Shown here: piece after piece, positions 1-9,801 of the stretch | How positions within the stretch are numbered: the stretch's first letter is position 1 | Layout: each line of letters opens with the position of its first letter | Source of the DNA: Photobacterium sp. Ph5 | GTDB taxonomy: Bacteria; Pseudomonadota; Gammaproteobacteria; Enterobacterales; Vibrionaceae | Direction of reading: 5' to 3' | Length of the DNA: 54,523 bases | NCBI RefSeq assembly: GCF_022129445.1 | Contig: NZ_JADQAQ010000031.1 | Location: 1 to 54,523, forward strand | The notes under the pieces: model-generated | Databases searched by the model: none | What the model saw: the letters and a program-made list of their open reading frames with translations, nothing else | Told to the model about the DNA's origin: nothing | Translations under genes and position numbers: made by a program

Positions 1-46
1 CTTCGGGTTATGAGCCCGACGAGCTACCAAGCTGCTCCACCCCGCG
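1..46 (-). tRNA. tRNA-fMet (CAT), 5' part only
   Basis: On the minus strand the window edge carries the 5' acceptor strand, D arm and anticodon arm of an initiator tRNA. The gene begins CGCGGGGTGGAGCAG at 46, and the anticodon CAT is at 12-10 (read as atg on the plus strand). The three G-C pairs of the initiator anticodon stem (GGG/CCC) are visible, which separates it from elongator tRNA-Met. The T arm and 3' acceptor lie outside the window. Confidence 0.93.
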
Positions 47-98
47 TCCGATTTTTATCGAAAGGAAACAAACACGTTATCTCCTTTCGAGGCTGCGC

Positions 99-126
99 AT
101 TATACGACTAAAATTGACTGATGCAA
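99..126 (-). promoter_or_regulatory. Promoter of the tRNA-fMet gene
   Basis: Reading the minus strand, TTGCAT (126-121) and a perfect TATAAT (104-99) are separated by 16 bases. A GC-rich discriminator (GCGC) follows, as is typical of stringently controlled stable-RNA promoters. The transcribed leader contains an 8-bp stem (CGAAAGGA at 89-82 with TCCTTTCG at 66-59) before the mature tRNA 5' end. Confidence 0.75.
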
Positions 127-176
127 GGCTTCTGCAAAAAAAAACGAAGAAAGTTTTTTAAGTGCTGATTTAAACA

Positions 177-722
177 TCAAATTGTGAATATATTCTCTCG
201 ATAGTAGCGTAATTCATCAATTGAGTCGCGAATATCATCAAGTGCTAAGTGGCTGCCCTTTTTATTAAGACCATCTAATAACTCAGGTTTCCAACGGCGC
301 GTTAATTCTTTTAGGGTACTGACATCTAAATAACGGTAATGGAAGTATTGCTCAAGCTCAGGCATGTGCTTGTATAGGAAACGACGATCCTGACCAATAC
401 TGTTACCACAAATAGGTGAAGCTCCTTTAGGAACCCACAGCTCTAAAAATGCAATTGTTTGTGCCACCGCTTGTTGCTCTGTCACGGTACTTTTACGAAT
501 ACGCTCAACTAAACCACTATTTGTGTGCGTATTTGTGCACCAATCGTCCATTTTATCCAACTCAGCTTCTGGCTGATGGATCGCAAGTACAGGGCCTTCC
601 GCTAAAATATTAAGTTGAGGATCAGTAACAATTGTCGCTATTTCAATGATTTTATGGGTTTCTGGATCTAATCCTGTCATTTCCAGATCGATCCAAATGA
701 GATTCTTGTCGCTGATTGTCAT
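177..722 (-). CDS. orn: Oligoribonuclease
   Basis: A 181-residue DEDDh-family 3'-5' exoribonuclease that degrades RNA of two to five nucleotides, including pGpG from cyclic-di-GMP breakdown; it is essential in many gammaproteobacteria. The N-terminal [10 protein letters not shown] carries the first catalytic Asp and Glu. [11 protein letters not shown] supplies the ExoII motif, and the region from [10 protein letters not shown] to [14 protein letters not shown] supplies ExoIII with the catalytic His and Asp. Length equals the E. coli enzyme. It is divergent from rsgA with only about 70 bases between them, and orn/rsgA/psd adjacency is the usual gammaproteobacterial arrangement. Confidence 0.96.
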   Translation of the reverse strand: MTISDKNLIWIDLEMTGLDPETHKIIEIATIVTDPQLNILAEGPVLAIHQPEAELDKMDDWCTNTHTNSGLVERIRKSTVTEQQAVAQTIAFLELWVPKGASPICGNSIGQDRRFLYKHMPELEQYFHYRYLDVSTLKELTRRWKPELLDGLNKKGSHLALDDIRDSIDELRYYRENIFTI

Positions 723-794
723 TCGATATTGCCTATTTTGTGACTAAACCATGTATGATAATACCGAAAGCTAACCAAATTGAATGATATTCTT

Positions 795-1847
795 GTGGCA
801 AAAAAGAAAAAGCTAACTAAAGGTCAGAGCCGACGCGTCCGCTCAAACCAAAATAAACGCCTAACTCGCGAAAAAAATGACGTCCAATGGGATGAGTCAT
901 TATTAGAAAATGCGCGAGAAGGGTTGGTGATCACTCGTTTCGGTCAACATGCTGATGTCGAAGATCCCGAAACAGGCATAATTCATCGCTGTAACTTACG
1001 TCGCAGCATTCAAAGTCTCGTCTCTGGCGATCGTGTCGTTTGGCGTCCCGGTGTTGAAACCTTACAAGGTATTGCCGGCGTGGTTGAAGCGGTGCATGAG
1101 CGCCAATCAATGCTGACTCGTCCTGATTATTATGATGGCGTAAAAGCAGTTGCAGCCAACGTTGACCGTATTGTTATCGTTTCTGCTATTTTACCAGAGT
1201 TATCACTTAACATAATCGACCGCTATATTATTGCCGCAGAAACTATCGGCATAAAGCCGCTTATTGTTGTAAATAAAGTTGATTTATTGAGCGCGGACGA
1301 GCGTAAAGGTGTTGAACAAAAACTCGCACAATACGAGAAGATTGGTTACCACGTACGCCTTGTTAGTACCGATACAGGTGAAGGCTTAGATGGTTTAAAG
1401 CAAGACTTAAAAGATCATACCAGTATTTTTGCAGGCCAATCGGGTGTCGGGAAATCAAGTATGGTTAATGCGTTAATGCCTGAAGTTGAAGCGGATATCG
1501 GTGATGTTTCAAGTAACTCAGGGTTAGGTCAGCATACCACGACAGCCGCACGTTTATACCACTTTGAGCAAGGTGGTGATTTGATTGATTCACCAGGAGT
1601 GCGTGAATTTGGCTTATGGCACTTAGAGTCAGAACAAGTAACAGAAGCTTTTGTGGAATTTCGTGATTACCTTGGTGGATGTAAATTCCGCGACTGTAAA
1701 CACAAAAACGATCCAGGCTGTATTTTGCGTGAAGCCGTTGAAAAAGGTGAAATAAGCCAAGACCGTTTCAATAGCTACCATAAGATAATTGAAAGCATGT
1801 CGGAAAATATTGCTAACCGCCAATTTTCTCGCAACAAGCCTGACTGA
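795..1847 (+). CDS. rsgA: Small ribosomal subunit biogenesis GTPase RsgA
   Basis: A circularly permuted GTPase that assists late maturation of the 30S subunit. The OB fold lies near residues 40-110. The G4 motif NKVD (160-163) precedes the P-loop GQSGVGKSS (214-222) and DSPG (265-268), the hallmark of the permuted G domain. The C-terminal zinc site is C296, C301, H303 and C309. I chose GTG at 795 (350 residues, [11 protein letters not shown]) because it matches the usual N-terminus; an in-frame TTG at 780 would add five residues. Divergent from orn. Confidence 0.95.
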   Translation: MAKKKKLTKGQSRRVRSNQNKRLTREKNDVQWDESLLENAREGLVITRFGQHADVEDPETGIIHRCNLRRSIQSLVSGDRVVWRPGVETLQGIAGVVEAVHERQSMLTRPDYYDGVKAVAANVDRIVIVSAILPELSLNIIDRYIIAAETIGIKPLIVVNKVDLLSADERKGVEQKLAQYEKIGYHVRLVSTDTGEGLDGLKQDLKDHTSIFAGQSGVGKSSMVNALMPEVEADIGDVSSNSGLGQHTTTAARLYHFEQGGDLIDSPGVREFGLWHLESEQVTEAFVEFRDYLGGCKFRDCKHKNDPGCILREAVEKGEISQDRFNSYHKIIESMSENIANRQFSRNKPD

Positions 1848-1854
1848 TCCCCTC

Positions 1855-1956
1855 CCCTAAGAGGGTGCCTATACTCTCTTAGGGAAGCTCTCCATTTTTG
1901 ATTCTACTCTCAAACCCTTAACCTCTCATGCAGATAAACTGACTTTCCCCTAAGAG
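1855..1956. repeat. Hairpin and repeated CCCCTAAGAG between rsgA and psd
   Basis: CCCTAAGAG (1855-1863) pairs perfectly with CTCTTAGGG (1876-1884) across a 12-base loop. A further direct copy, CCCCTAAGAG, occurs at 1947-1956. No T-run directly follows the stem, so it is not a standard intrinsic terminator. It could be a weak terminator, a stability element or an operator; the sequence does not decide. Confidence 0.5.
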
Positions 1957-2045
1957 TTAGGTATCATTGCCGGTTCGGGTTGTTCTCTGTCTGTAACAGA
2001 AGCAGCTAGACTGTTGATTAAGTGGTATTTTTCGGAAGATTAATT

Positions 2046-2912
2046 GTGCTAGATAAAATAAAAATCGGCCTGCAATATTGTACGCCAAAGCATGCGCTAA
2101 CACGTTTAGTTGGCAAACTGGCTTCATTTGAAGGCGGCAAAGTCACCACAGCGATCATTCGTTGGTTCATCAAACAATACAATGTTGATATGGCAGAAGC
2201 ACGTAATCCCGATCCTACGGCTTACCCTACGTTTAACGCTTTCTTTGTCCGAGAATTAAAAGATGGCGCACGTCCAATTAATGACGATGCGCGTATCATT
2301 AGCCATCCAGCGGATGCTTGTGTAAGTCAACTCGGTCCAATCAAAGAAGGCCGCCTATTTCAGGCAAAAGGTCACTACTTTGATGCTTGTGAACTATTAG
2401 GTGGCGATAAATCTCTCGCTGATGAATTCATCGGTGGTGACTTCGCAACCCTATACCTATCACCAAGCGATTACCACCGCGTACACATGCCATGTGACGG
2501 TACTCTACGCCAAATGATTTACGTACCAGGCGATCTTTTCTCTGTTAATCCACTAACCGCAGCAAATGTCCCTAACCTATTTGCACGTAACGAGCGTGTT
2601 GTGTGTATCTTTGATACCGAGTTTGGTCCATTAGCGCAAGTACTGGTTGGCGCAACGATTGTGGGCAGTATCGAAACCACCTGGGCGGGTACAGTAACAC
2701 CACCAACTGGACCTGAAGTCCGTCGTTGGGATTACCCAGCGACTGGAACTGAAGCAATTAGCCTGAAAAAAGGTGAAGAAATGGGGCGCTTTAAGCTTGG
2801 TTCAACAGTGATCAACTTATTCCCTAAAGATGCGATACGTTTTGTAGAAGAAATGAAGCCGCTACAAACAACACGTATGGGACAGCCTTACGCAGAGCAG
2901 ATCACACAGTAA
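2046..2912 (+). CDS. psd: Phosphatidylserine decarboxylase proenzyme
   Basis: Membrane-associated enzyme making phosphatidylethanolamine from phosphatidylserine, with a pyruvoyl prosthetic group made by self-cleavage. The cleavage motif [11 protein letters not shown] is present, so the Gly-Ser bond at Ser253 would yield the alpha chain's pyruvoyl end. The conserved stretch [14 protein letters not shown] contains the catalytic His. I chose GTG at 2046 (288 residues, [11 protein letters not shown]) because GGAAG at 2034-2038 is well placed; an upstream in-frame GTG at 2022 lacks such a site. The protein ends soon after the catalytic motif, without the acidic tail of the E. coli protein. Confidence 0.95.
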   Translation: MLDKIKIGLQYCTPKHALTRLVGKLASFEGGKVTTAIIRWFIKQYNVDMAEARNPDPTAYPTFNAFFVRELKDGARPINDDARIISHPADACVSQLGPIKEGRLFQAKGHYFDACELLGGDKSLADEFIGGDFATLYLSPSDYHRVHMPCDGTLRQMIYVPGDLFSVNPLTAANVPNLFARNERVVCIFDTEFGPLAQVLVGATIVGSIETTWAGTVTPPTGPEVRRWDYPATGTEAISLKKGEEMGRFKLGSTVINLFPKDAIRFVEEMKPLQTTRMGQPYAEQITQ

Positions 2913-2923
2913 CGGTCAAAAAA

Positions 2924-2954
2924 AGAAAAAAGGGCTTTCTCTGCCCTTTTTTCT
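2924..2954 (+). terminator. Terminator after psd
   Basis: AGAAAAAAGGGC pairs with GCCCTTTTTTCT across a short loop; the second arm supplies the T-run. Confidence 0.8.
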
Positions 2955-3206
2955 AACCTCAAATATAGCTAGCACAACTTTTGTCATAATGGTGAATTGC
3001 AACCTCATCTCGGTTGTTACATTCAAGAGTATGATATTTTCTACATTCTAAAATTTTAAACACGAACGAAAGACATTCTAATTTTCCTTTCGCTCCAATC
3101 CGTCTTAATATCATACCTTTAAAGAATAGTTGTTTTATATTGATCTACTCCAATAAGCATAAACACGTACTATCCCTTTACAATGCGATAAATAAGAAGG
3201 TCTCAC

Positions 3207-3923
3207 ATGATAAAAAAAGCATCTATACTGCTTTTGTCCCTACTTGCAGGGGTATCTTTAACAGCACAAGCCGCTGACTGGGGATATGGCAATAGCACTG
3301 AACACTGGTCTGACAGCTACCCAACGTGTGGGTTAGGTAAAAACCAAAGCCCGATAAATATTACTTCAGCACTCAAAGCTAACCTTGCTCCATTGAATAT
3401 TGAATACAACGGAAAAATCACTGATATCACCAATAACGGTCATACGATCGAAGCCCATGTCAGTGGCGATAATAAGCTGATTGTGGATGGTGATACATAT
3501 ACTCTAAAGCAATTTCATTTCCATACGCCATCTGAAAACTATATCGACGGTAAGCAATACCCGTTAGAAGCGCATTTTGTGAATGTCGATGATAAAGGCA
3601 ATATTGCTGTTGTTGCAGTCATGTTTGAAAACGGGTTACGTGCTAATAGCGCTCTAAGTACCTTACTCAAACAGATCCCAACTAAAGGGAAGACTATCGA
3701 TTTCACCGATGATCTAAGTCCAGATAACCTTCTCCCTCGTGAACGCGAATACTATCAATTCAATGGCTCACTAACGACACCACCATGTACTGAAGGCGTG
3801 CGCTGGTTTGTGTTAGAAACACCACAATACAGCTCAAAAGATCAAACCGAGCAATTACACCAAATTATGGGTGACAACAACCGACCAGTACAGCCCATTA
3901 ATGCTCGAATTATCGTTGAATAA
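3207..3923 (+). CDS. Periplasmic alpha-type carbonic anhydrase
   Basis: Zinc enzyme interconverting CO2 and bicarbonate, here predicted to be secreted. Residues 1-22 form a Sec signal peptide ending AQA before ADWGYG. The fold is alpha class: zinc ligands H104, H106 (QFHFHTPSEN) and H123 (EAHFVN), the substrate-pocket stretch GSLTTPPCTEGVRWFV (187-202), and C41/C194 likely to form the usual disulfide. The start is supported by AAGAAGG a few bases upstream of ATG 3207. It stands alone between psd and epmA. Alpha-class enzymes are scattered in marine gammaproteobacteria, so this gene is more lineage-specific than its neighbours. Confidence 0.95.
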   Translation: MIKKASILLLSLLAGVSLTAQAADWGYGNSTEHWSDSYPTCGLGKNQSPINITSALKANLAPLNIEYNGKITDITNNGHTIEAHVSGDNKLIVDGDTYTLKQFHFHTPSENYIDGKQYPLEAHFVNVDDKGNIAVVAVMFENGLRANSALSTLLKQIPTKGKTIDFTDDLSPDNLLPREREYYQFNGSLTTPPCTEGVRWFVLETPQYSSKDQTEQLHQIMGDNNRPVQPINARIIVE

Positions 3924-4123
3924 GCATATAATGAGAATTATTTGCATTTAAAGTGTGAATTATCTATATTACATTATTAAAGATAAGACGCCTTGAAATC
4001 CTACTTGCTGACTATCTAAATGAATTTAAGCTGTTTTGGGTAAATTTGCGGTCGCCCTGATACTGTCCTCTTTTGATGTTTATCTGCATCTTGGACGTAT
4101 CAGTTAAATTTATCTTACGTAAT

Positions 4124-4162
4124 AAAAAAGCACGGTAATAATGATAATTACCGTGCTTTTTA
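4124..4162 (-). terminator. Terminator of epmA, probably bidirectional
   Basis: AAAAAGCACGGTAAT (4125-4139) pairs with ATTACCGTGCTTTTT (4147-4161), a 15-bp stem with a 7-base loop. T-runs on both strands could also serve the carbonic anhydrase gene. Confidence 0.85.
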
Positions 4163-4200
4163 CGCTTATAACAAACGTAACGTCTCAAAAATATTGTCGA

Positions 4201-5169
4201 TTATGCTCGATCAATCGGAAAGGCCGTCACTTTTTCAATGTGATCAAGTCCTAATGCCAACATGATCAAACGGTCAATACCTAGGGCGACACCCGCACAG
4301 TCAGGGAAACCAGCACGTAATGCGTTAACCAAATTCATATCAATCGGTTGAGACTTTAATCCCATCTCTAAACGCTTTTGATTATCTTGCTCAAAACGTT
4401 GTAATTGCTCATCACCATTCGCTAACTCATGAAAGCCATTCGCCAATTCAATGCCTTTAAAATACACCTCAAAGCGCTCTGCTACACGAGGATCCGTTGG
4501 GTTAATTTGCGCTAATGCCGCTTGCGAGGCAGGAAAGTCATAAACAAAAGCTGGCATATGCTGACCAATTTTACCTTCAACGCCAATGCTAAATAGCAAC
4601 TGTAATAAGGTATCGCGATCGTTTTCAGGTTCGGCAATATCAGATAGCCCAAGGGTTGCAGCTGCCGCTTTAAGTTCAGTCATTGTACCTGTTAAAGGAC
4701 ACACACCAAGTTGGTTAATAAAGGCTTGTTGATACGTCATCTTCTCAGCCGCGTCACAACCTAAAACTAACTGCAGTAAATCATCCATTTCATCCATCAA
4801 CAAATGGTGATCAAAGTTAGGGCGGTACCACTCTAACATGGTGAATTCGGGGTTATGGTATCGACCTGATTCTTCATTACGAAAAGATTTACAGATCTGA
4901 TAAATCGCACCACTTCCCGCTGAAAGTAAGCGTTTCATATGAAATTCAGGGCTAGTCATTAAAAATAATGTTTGCCCATCAGCATACCCAGGCCCAACAA
5001 ACTCGGTTTGAAACGTATGTAGGTGAACATCTGTCACTGTCGCTTGACTCATGGCGGGAGTATCCACTTCCATCACCTCACGAGCGGCGAAAAACTGACG
5101 AATAACCGCTAACAAATGAGCGCGTTTTTTTAGTTGCTCGATAGATGCCGTAGGTTGCCAAGTAGACAT
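4201..5169 (-). CDS. epmA: Elongation factor P beta-lysine ligase
   Basis: A truncated class II lysyl-tRNA synthetase paralogue (formerly PoxA/YjeA/GenX) that attaches (R)-beta-lysine to Lys34 of EF-P instead of charging tRNA. At 322 residues it is only the catalytic domain, without an anticodon-binding domain. Class II motif 2 is visible as [21 protein letters not shown] and motif 3 as [16 protein letters not shown] placed the start at ATG 5169 ([10 protein letters not shown]), which matches the family N-terminus; an in-frame ATG 12 codons upstream is less likely. Its partners efp and epmB lie on the other side of the frd operon, so the whole EF-P modification pathway sits within 7 kb. Confidence 0.96.
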   Translation of the reverse strand: MSTWQPTASIEQLKKRAHLLAVIRQFFAAREVMEVDTPAMSQATVTDVHLHTFQTEFVGPGYADGQTLFLMTSPEFHMKRLLSAGSGAIYQICKSFRNEESGRYHNPEFTMLEWYRPNFDHHLLMDEMDDLLQLVLGCDAAEKMTYQQAFINQLGVCPLTGTMTELKAAAATLGLSDIAEPENDRDTLLQLLFSIGVEGKIGQHMPAFVYDFPASQAALAQINPTDPRVAERFEVYFKGIELANGFHELANGDEQLQRFEQDNQKRLEMGLKSQPIDMNLVNALRAGFPDCAGVALGIDRLIMLALGLDHIEKVTAFPIDRA

Positions 5170-5522
5170 AAACTTTCTTCTTTGATGAAATTGAGTAATG
5201 CGCATATTTTATCAGAGCTCAACAATAAACGTCGCAGATTCAAACAAGAGATCACAACAAAGTCTCTATTTCCGATAGAGATGTGAATAAGTTATGAAAA
5301 AAAACATTTCTCTTTTTATCTCTAGTGAAAACTTAATATCAGAGCATTAGCTTTCAACACCCACCATCTTTTCGCTAAACCATCGCTTCATTTATCTTGT
5401 CTATCATCAGGTTAGAAAACAACACTGACAACAAACAAAATATCCGCCCCACACCCATTAACATTTAATAAACATAAAAACCAATAAATACAAAGAGATA
5501 ACAATTTAAAAACATGACCGAA

Positions 5523-5538
5523 TGTGACAAATATCACA
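5523..5538 (+). promoter_or_regulatory. CRP-binding site upstream of frdA
   Basis: TGTGACAAATATCACA is a TGTGA-N6-TCACA dyad with both half-sites perfect. It lies 160-180 bases upstream of the frdA start in a 530-base divergent region. TACATT (5555-5560) and GACTAT (5565-5570) are weak -10 candidates, so the exact promoter is unclear. I looked for a TTGAT-N4-ATCAA FNR site here and did not find a good one. Confidence 0.75.
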
Positions 5539-5646
5539 GCATTTGTAATCTTCTTACATTTTTTGACTATTTCGGTAAAAACCTGCGTCTAAATCAATTT
5601 ATCTAATCACAAGGTTTCATAGAATGCGCTCAGGATTTCAAGGATA

Positions 5647-5675
5647 GATGCGCCATGCGCATCTTTTCAATTTTT
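5647..5675 (+). terminator. Terminator-like hairpin in the frdA leader
   Basis: GATGCGC (5647-5653) and GCGCATC (5657-5663) form a perfect 7-bp GC-rich stem with a 3-base CAT loop. TTTTCAATTTTT follows at 5664-5675. The element sits between the CRP site and the GGAGG of frdA, so transcription must read through it. It may act as an attenuator or simply as a leader hairpin. Confidence 0.5.
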
Positions 5676-5700
5676 ACCGTCTTACCTTCGGAGGATAGCT

Positions 5701-7524
5701 GTGAAGACTATTACCACAGATATCGCTGTAATCGGCGCAGGTGGTGCAGGCCTACGTTCTGCCATCGCTGCTGCAGAAGCTAACCCAGAACTAGAAATAG
5801 CACTGATCTCAAAAGTGTATCCAATGCGCTCGCACACTGTTGCGGCTGAAGGTGGCTCTGCTGCCGTAATCAAGGACGAAGATAGCTTAGATAACCACTT
5901 TAACGATACCGTTGGCGGTGGTGACTGGTTATGTGAACAGGACGTTGTTGAGTATTTCGTAGAAAACGCCACACGCGAAATGATCCAAATGGAGCAATGG
6001 GGATGCCCATGGAGCCGTAAAGAAAACGGTGAAGTGAACGTTCGTCGTTTTGGTGGGATGAAAGTAGAACGTACATGGTTTGCCGCAGATAAAACCGGCT
6101 TCCACATGCTACACACTCTATTCCAAACATCTATTAAGTACTCTCAAATTAAACGTTTTGATGAATACTTCGTGGTTGATCTGTTAGTTGAAGAAGGTGA
6201 AGTACAAGGCCTAATTGCAATTCACATGTCAGAAGGTGAACTGATCTGCATTAAAGCAAAATCAGTGATCCTAGCAACAGGTGGCGCTGGTCGTGTTTAC
6301 CACTGTAACACTAACGGCGGTATCGTAACGGGCGATGGTATGGCGATGGCTTACCGTCACGGTATTCCCCTACGTGATATGGAATTTGTGCAATACCACC
6401 CAACAGGTCTTCCAGGTACAGGCATCTTGATGACGGAAGGTTGTCGTGGTGAAGGCGGTATCATCGTTAACAAAAACGGTTACCGTTACCTACAAGACTA
6501 CGGTATGGGCCCTGAAACACCAGTCGGCCAACCAAAGAACAAATACATGGAATTAGGTCCTCGTGACAAAGTGTCACAGGCTTTCTGGCATGAACAACAA
6601 AAAGGCAACACCATCAAGCACCCTCTAGGTGATGTGGTACACCTTGATCTTCGCCACCTAGGTGAAGAGTACTTGCATGAGCGTCTACCGTTTATCTGTG
6701 AGCTGGCAAAAGCTTACGTCAACGTTGATCCTGCAAAAGAGCCAATTCCAATTCGCCCAACGGTGCACTACACCATGGGTGGTATTGAAACTGACGCACA
6801 TTGTGAAACACGCATTAAAGGTCTATTTGCAGTGGGCGAATGTGCTTCTGTTGGTCTTCACGGTGCTAACCGTCTAGGTTCTAACTCACTCGCTGAGTTC
6901 GTAGTATTTGGTCGTGTTGCGGGTGAAAACGCCGTGAAACATGCCGCTGAATTTAAAGGCTGGGACGACGCTTCTATCAATGCACAAATTGATGCTGTTC
7001 AAGCGCGTATCGATGCCCTAATGGCACAAGAAGGCGATGAGAACTGGGCTGATATCCGTACAGAAATGGGTCATACCATGGAAGCGGGTTGTGGTATCTA
7101 CCGCCAAGAAGATTTGATGCAAGCAACGATTGATAAACTTGCTGAGCTAAAAGATCGCTACAAGCACATCTCTATCAAGGATAAAGGCAAAGTATTTAAC
7201 ACTGATCTGCTATACGCAATCGAAGTGGGTTACGGCCTAGAAGTGGCTGAAGCAATGGCGCATTCTGCGATCAATCGTAAAGAGTCTCGTGGTGCACACC
7301 AACGCCTTGATGATGGTTGTACTGAACGTGATGATGTTAACTACCTAAAACACACCTTAGCGTTCTACAACAATGGCGATGCGCCAATCATCGATTACAG
7401 CAACGTCACTATCACTAAGTCGCAGCCAAAAGCACGTCTATACGGTGCAGCAGCCGATGAAGCAGCAGCAAAAGACGCCGCTGAAGCACCAGCAGTAACT
7501 GAGCAACAAGAGGAACAGGCATAA
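5701..7524 (+). CDS. frdA: Fumarate reductase flavoprotein subunit
   Basis: Catalytic FAD subunit of the menaquinol:fumarate oxidoreductase, which reduces fumarate to succinate as the terminal step of anaerobic respiration. The dinucleotide fold GAGGAGLR is at residues 12-19. [13 protein letters not shown] holds the covalently flavinylated His45. The capping-domain and active-site stretches [21 protein letters not shown] and [14 protein letters not shown] are conserved. It starts with GTG behind a strong GGAGG. The 607-residue protein ends in an Ala/Glu-rich tail. It is first in frdABCD and overlaps frdB by one base, suggesting translational coupling. Confidence 0.98.
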   Translation: MKTITTDIAVIGAGGAGLRSAIAAAEANPELEIALISKVYPMRSHTVAAEGGSAAVIKDEDSLDNHFNDTVGGGDWLCEQDVVEYFVENATREMIQMEQWGCPWSRKENGEVNVRRFGGMKVERTWFAADKTGFHMLHTLFQTSIKYSQIKRFDEYFVVDLLVEEGEVQGLIAIHMSEGELICIKAKSVILATGGAGRVYHCNTNGGIVTGDGMAMAYRHGIPLRDMEFVQYHPTGLPGTGILMTEGCRGEGGIIVNKNGYRYLQDYGMGPETPVGQPKNKYMELGPRDKVSQAFWHEQQKGNTIKHPLGDVVHLDLRHLGEEYLHERLPFICELAKAYVNVDPAKEPIPIRPTVHYTMGGIETDAHCETRIKGLFAVGECASVGLHGANRLGSNSLAEFVVFGRVAGENAVKHAAEFKGWDDASINAQIDAVQARIDALMAQEGDENWADIRTEMGHTMEAGCGIYRQEDLMQATIDKLAELKDRYKHISIKDKGKVFNTDLLYAIEVGYGLEVAEAMAHSAINRKESRGAHQRLDDGCTERDDVNYLKHTLAFYNNGDAPIIDYSNVTITKSQPKARLYGAAADEAAAKDAAEAPAVTEQQEEQA

Positions 7525-8264
7525 TGTCAGCAAATCGCATTCAACTGGTTGAAATTCTGCGTTATGACCCAGCAAAAGACGCAGAACCGTACCTTGAGAA
7601 ATTCGAAGTACCTTTCAATGAAACCATGTCTGTTCTTGATGCACTTGGTTACATTAAAGATCACCTAGATAAAGATCTGTCTTACCGTTGGTCTTGTCGT
7701 ATGGCTATCTGTGGCTCTTGCGGCATGATGGTAAACGGTGTGCCAAAGCTCGCTTGTAAGAGCTTCTTACGTGACTACCCTAACGGTGTAAAAATTGAGC
7801 CATTAGCGAACTTCGCGATTGAGAAAGACTTAATTGTTGATATGACGCCATTCATTGAGCGTCTTGAAGCGATTAAGCCATACATCATTGGTAACGATCG
7901 TACACCGGAAGACGGTACTAACCTGCAAACGCCTGAGCAAATGGCGAAATACAAGCAATTTGCAGGCTGTATTAACTGTGGTTTGTGTTATGCAGCGTGT
8001 CCTCAATTTGGTTTAAACCCTGAGTTTATTGGTCCTGCTGCGCTAACCCTTGCTCACCGTTACAACCTTGATAGTCGTGATAACGGTCAACATGAGCGTA
8101 TGGAGCTTATTAATGGTGAAAACGGTGCTTGGGGTTGTACATTCGTAGGTTACTGTTCTGAAGTCTGTCCTAAGCATGTTGATCCCGCTGCGGCTGTTAA
8201 CCAAGGCAAAGTGGAATCTTCTAAAGATTTCGTTATTGCAATGATCAAACCAATGGAGGCATAA
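7524..8264 (+). CDS. frdB: Fumarate reductase iron-sulfur subunit
   Basis: Electron-transfer subunit linking membrane menaquinol oxidation to the FrdA flavin. Three clusters are readable: [2Fe-2S] ligands C58, C63, C66 and C78; [4Fe-4S] motif [12 protein letters not shown] (C149, C152, C155) with C215; and the [3Fe-4S] set C159, C205 and C211. The length of 246 residues is normal. It begins inside the frdA stop (TAATG) and is followed two bases later by frdC. Confidence 0.98.
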   Translation: MSANRIQLVEILRYDPAKDAEPYLEKFEVPFNETMSVLDALGYIKDHLDKDLSYRWSCRMAICGSCGMMVNGVPKLACKSFLRDYPNGVKIEPLANFAIEKDLIVDMTPFIERLEAIKPYIIGNDRTPEDGTNLQTPEQMAKYKQFAGCINCGLCYAACPQFGLNPEFIGPAALTLAHRYNLDSRDNGQHERMELINGENGAWGCTFVGYCSEVCPKHVDPAAAVNQGKVESSKDFVIAMIKPMEA

Positions 8265-8266
8265 GG

Positions 8267-8650
8267 ATGAGCAACCGTAAACCTTACGTTCGTGAGATGA
8301 AGCGTACATGGTGGAAAGACAGCTCTTTCTATCGCTTCTACATGATCCGCGAAGCTACAGTACTACCTTTGATCTTTTTTACTATCTGCTTAACCTTTGG
8401 TTTAGGTAGCCTAGTAAAAGGACCTGAAGCATGGCAAGGCTGGTTAGATTTCATGGCTAACCCTATTGTGATTATTTTAAATATTCTTGCTCTAGCAGGT
8501 AGCTTGTTCCACGCCTTCACCTACTTCAATATGATGCCGCAAGTTGTGCCAATTCGTATTAAAGGCAAGTTACTTGATAAGAAAATTATCATTCTTGCTC
8601 AGTGGGCAATTGTTGCTGTTATTACCTTGTTTGTTCTTGCGATAGTTTAA
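8267..8650 (+). CDS. frdC: Fumarate reductase membrane anchor subunit C
   Basis: A 127-residue integral membrane subunit that with FrdD anchors the FrdAB catalytic dimer and forms the quinone site. It starts [31 protein letters not shown], a conserved cytoplasmic N-terminus containing the quinone-region Glu. Three hydrophobic helices follow, near residues 30-50, 65-90 and 105-127. The start has an AAGGATG context directly after frdB. Confidence 0.97.
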   Translation: MSNRKPYVREMKRTWWKDSSFYRFYMIREATVLPLIFFTICLTFGLGSLVKGPEAWQGWLDFMANPIVIILNILALAGSLFHAFTYFNMMPQVVPIRIKGKLLDKKIIILAQWAIVAVITLFVLAIV

Positions 8651-8660
8651 GGAGTCCGTC

Positions 8661-9023
8661 GTGGTTAATTTACATCCTAAACGTTCTGACGAGCCAGTAT
8701 GGTGGAGTCTGTTCGGTGCTGGCGGTACTTGGTTTGCAATGATCACACCGGTTACGATTTTAGTACTCGGTATTCTTGTTCCTCTTGGCATTATTAGCCC
8801 AGAAGCAATGACTTACGATCGCGCAGCAGATTTCGCAACAAGCTTTATTGGTGCGCTATTTGTTATTGCAACGCTATCACTTCCAATGTGGCATGCGATG
8901 CACCGTTTACATCACGGTATGCATGATTTAAAAATCCATGCAGGTGTAGTCGGTAAGATTGTTTGTTACGCATTTGCGTTTTTGATCACCGCACTATCCA
9001 TTATTTTTGTATTCATGATTTAA
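8661..9023 (+). CDS. frdD: Fumarate reductase membrane anchor subunit D
   Basis: A 120-residue membrane subunit with three predicted helices. It starts with GTG after AAGGAG, ten bases beyond the frdC stop. The N-terminal region [15 protein letters not shown] and the helix containing [17 protein letters not shown] are typical of FrdD. It is last in the operon and is followed by a strong terminator, so no attenuated downstream gene like E. coli ampC is present. Confidence 0.97.
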   Translation: MVNLHPKRSDEPVWWSLFGAGGTWFAMITPVTILVLGILVPLGIISPEAMTYDRAADFATSFIGALFVIATLSLPMWHAMHRLHHGMHDLKIHAGVVGKIVCYAFAFLITALSIIFVFMI

Positions 9024-9040
9024 GCTGTATACAAAAACAC

Positions 9041-9067
9041 AAAAAGCACCGCAAGCGGTGCTTTTTT
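9041..9067 (+). terminator. Terminator of the frd operon
   Basis: AAAAAGCACCGC and GCGGTGCTTTTTT pair across AA; T-run follows. Confidence 0.9.
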
Positions 9068-9138
9068 ATTATCTAAATCTTATGATAGCGACAGTTTCTT
9101 ATTTGACCTTTATTCCATCAATATCAAAAAATAGAAAC

Positions 9139-9164
9139 AAAAAAGGCCGCTTACGCGACCTTTT
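9139..9164 (-). terminator. Terminator of efp
   Basis: On the minus strand AAAAGGTCGC-GTAA-GCGGCCTTTTTT forms a stem with one T-G wobble and a T-run. It lies 38 bases beyond the efp stop and back-to-back with the frd terminator. Confidence 0.8.
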
Positions 9165-9201
9165 CACCGTTAATGATATAACGATCTTATAAACCGATTA
9201 A

Positions 9202-9768
9202 TTACTTAACGCGGCTTACGTATTCACCAGAGCGAGTATCAACTTTGATCACTTCGCCGATAGCGATAAATAGAGGTACGCGAACAACAGCACCAGTACT
9301 TAGTGTTGCAGGCTTACCGCCAGTACCTTGTGTATCACCTTTAAGACCAGGATCTGTTTCCGTTACTTCTAACTCAACAAAGTTCTGTGGTGTTACAACA
9401 ATAGGGTTACCGTTCCAAAGCGTTAATGTACAAGGATCGTTTTCAACTAACCACTTAGCATTATCACCAACAGCTTTAACGTCAGCAGCAATTTGCTCAA
9501 ACGTTTCGTTGTTCATGAAGTGGTAGAATTCACCATCATTGTATAGGTAATCAAGATCAGTATCGATTACGTCCGCAGCTTCAACTGTTTCACCTGATTT
9601 AAAAGTCTTCTCTAAAACTTTACCAGAAATAAGTTTACGGATTCGTACGCGGTTGAACGCTTGACCTTTACCAGGCTTAACAAATTCATTTTCGATAATG
9701 ACACATGGTTCATTATCTAGCATAATTTTCATTCCGCCGCGGAATTCATTGGTGCTGAAAGACGCCAT
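9202..9768 (-). CDS. efp: Translation elongation factor P
   Basis: A 188-residue three-domain beta-barrel protein that binds between the P and E sites and rescues ribosomes stalled at polyproline. The modified loop is KPGKGQAF with Lys34, the residue that EpmB/EpmA convert to beta-lysyl-lysine. The C-terminal [13 protein letters not shown] is the conserved family end. Transcribed convergently with frd and divergently from epmB across about 30 bases, so efp and epmB probably share a control region. Confidence 0.98.
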   Translation of the reverse strand: MASFSTNEFRGGMKIMLDNEPCVIIENEFVKPGKGQAFNRVRIRKLISGKVLEKTFKSGETVEAADVIDTDLDYLYNDGEFYHFMNNETFEQIAADVKAVGDNAKWLVENDPCTLTLWNGNPIVVTPQNFVELEVTETDPGLKGDTQGTGGKPATLSTGAVVRVPLFIAIGEVIKVDTRSGEYVSRVK

Positions 9769-9801
9769 TCTAATCCTCTTAACATCTTCGAGTTGTATTT
9801 A

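Noticed and set aside
5206..5700. FNR site upstream of frdA
   Set aside because: Only single TTGAT-like half-sites are visible; no TTGAT-N4-ATCAA dyad of acceptable quality was found.
5682..6116. 144-codon open frame antisense to frdA
   Set aside because: It lies entirely opposite a highly conserved gene, has no ribosome site, and its composition looks like a reverse-frame artefact.
9001..9067. ampC-style attenuator at the end of frdD
   Set aside because: There is a terminator, but no beta-lactamase or other co-directional gene follows; the next gene is efp on the opposite strand.
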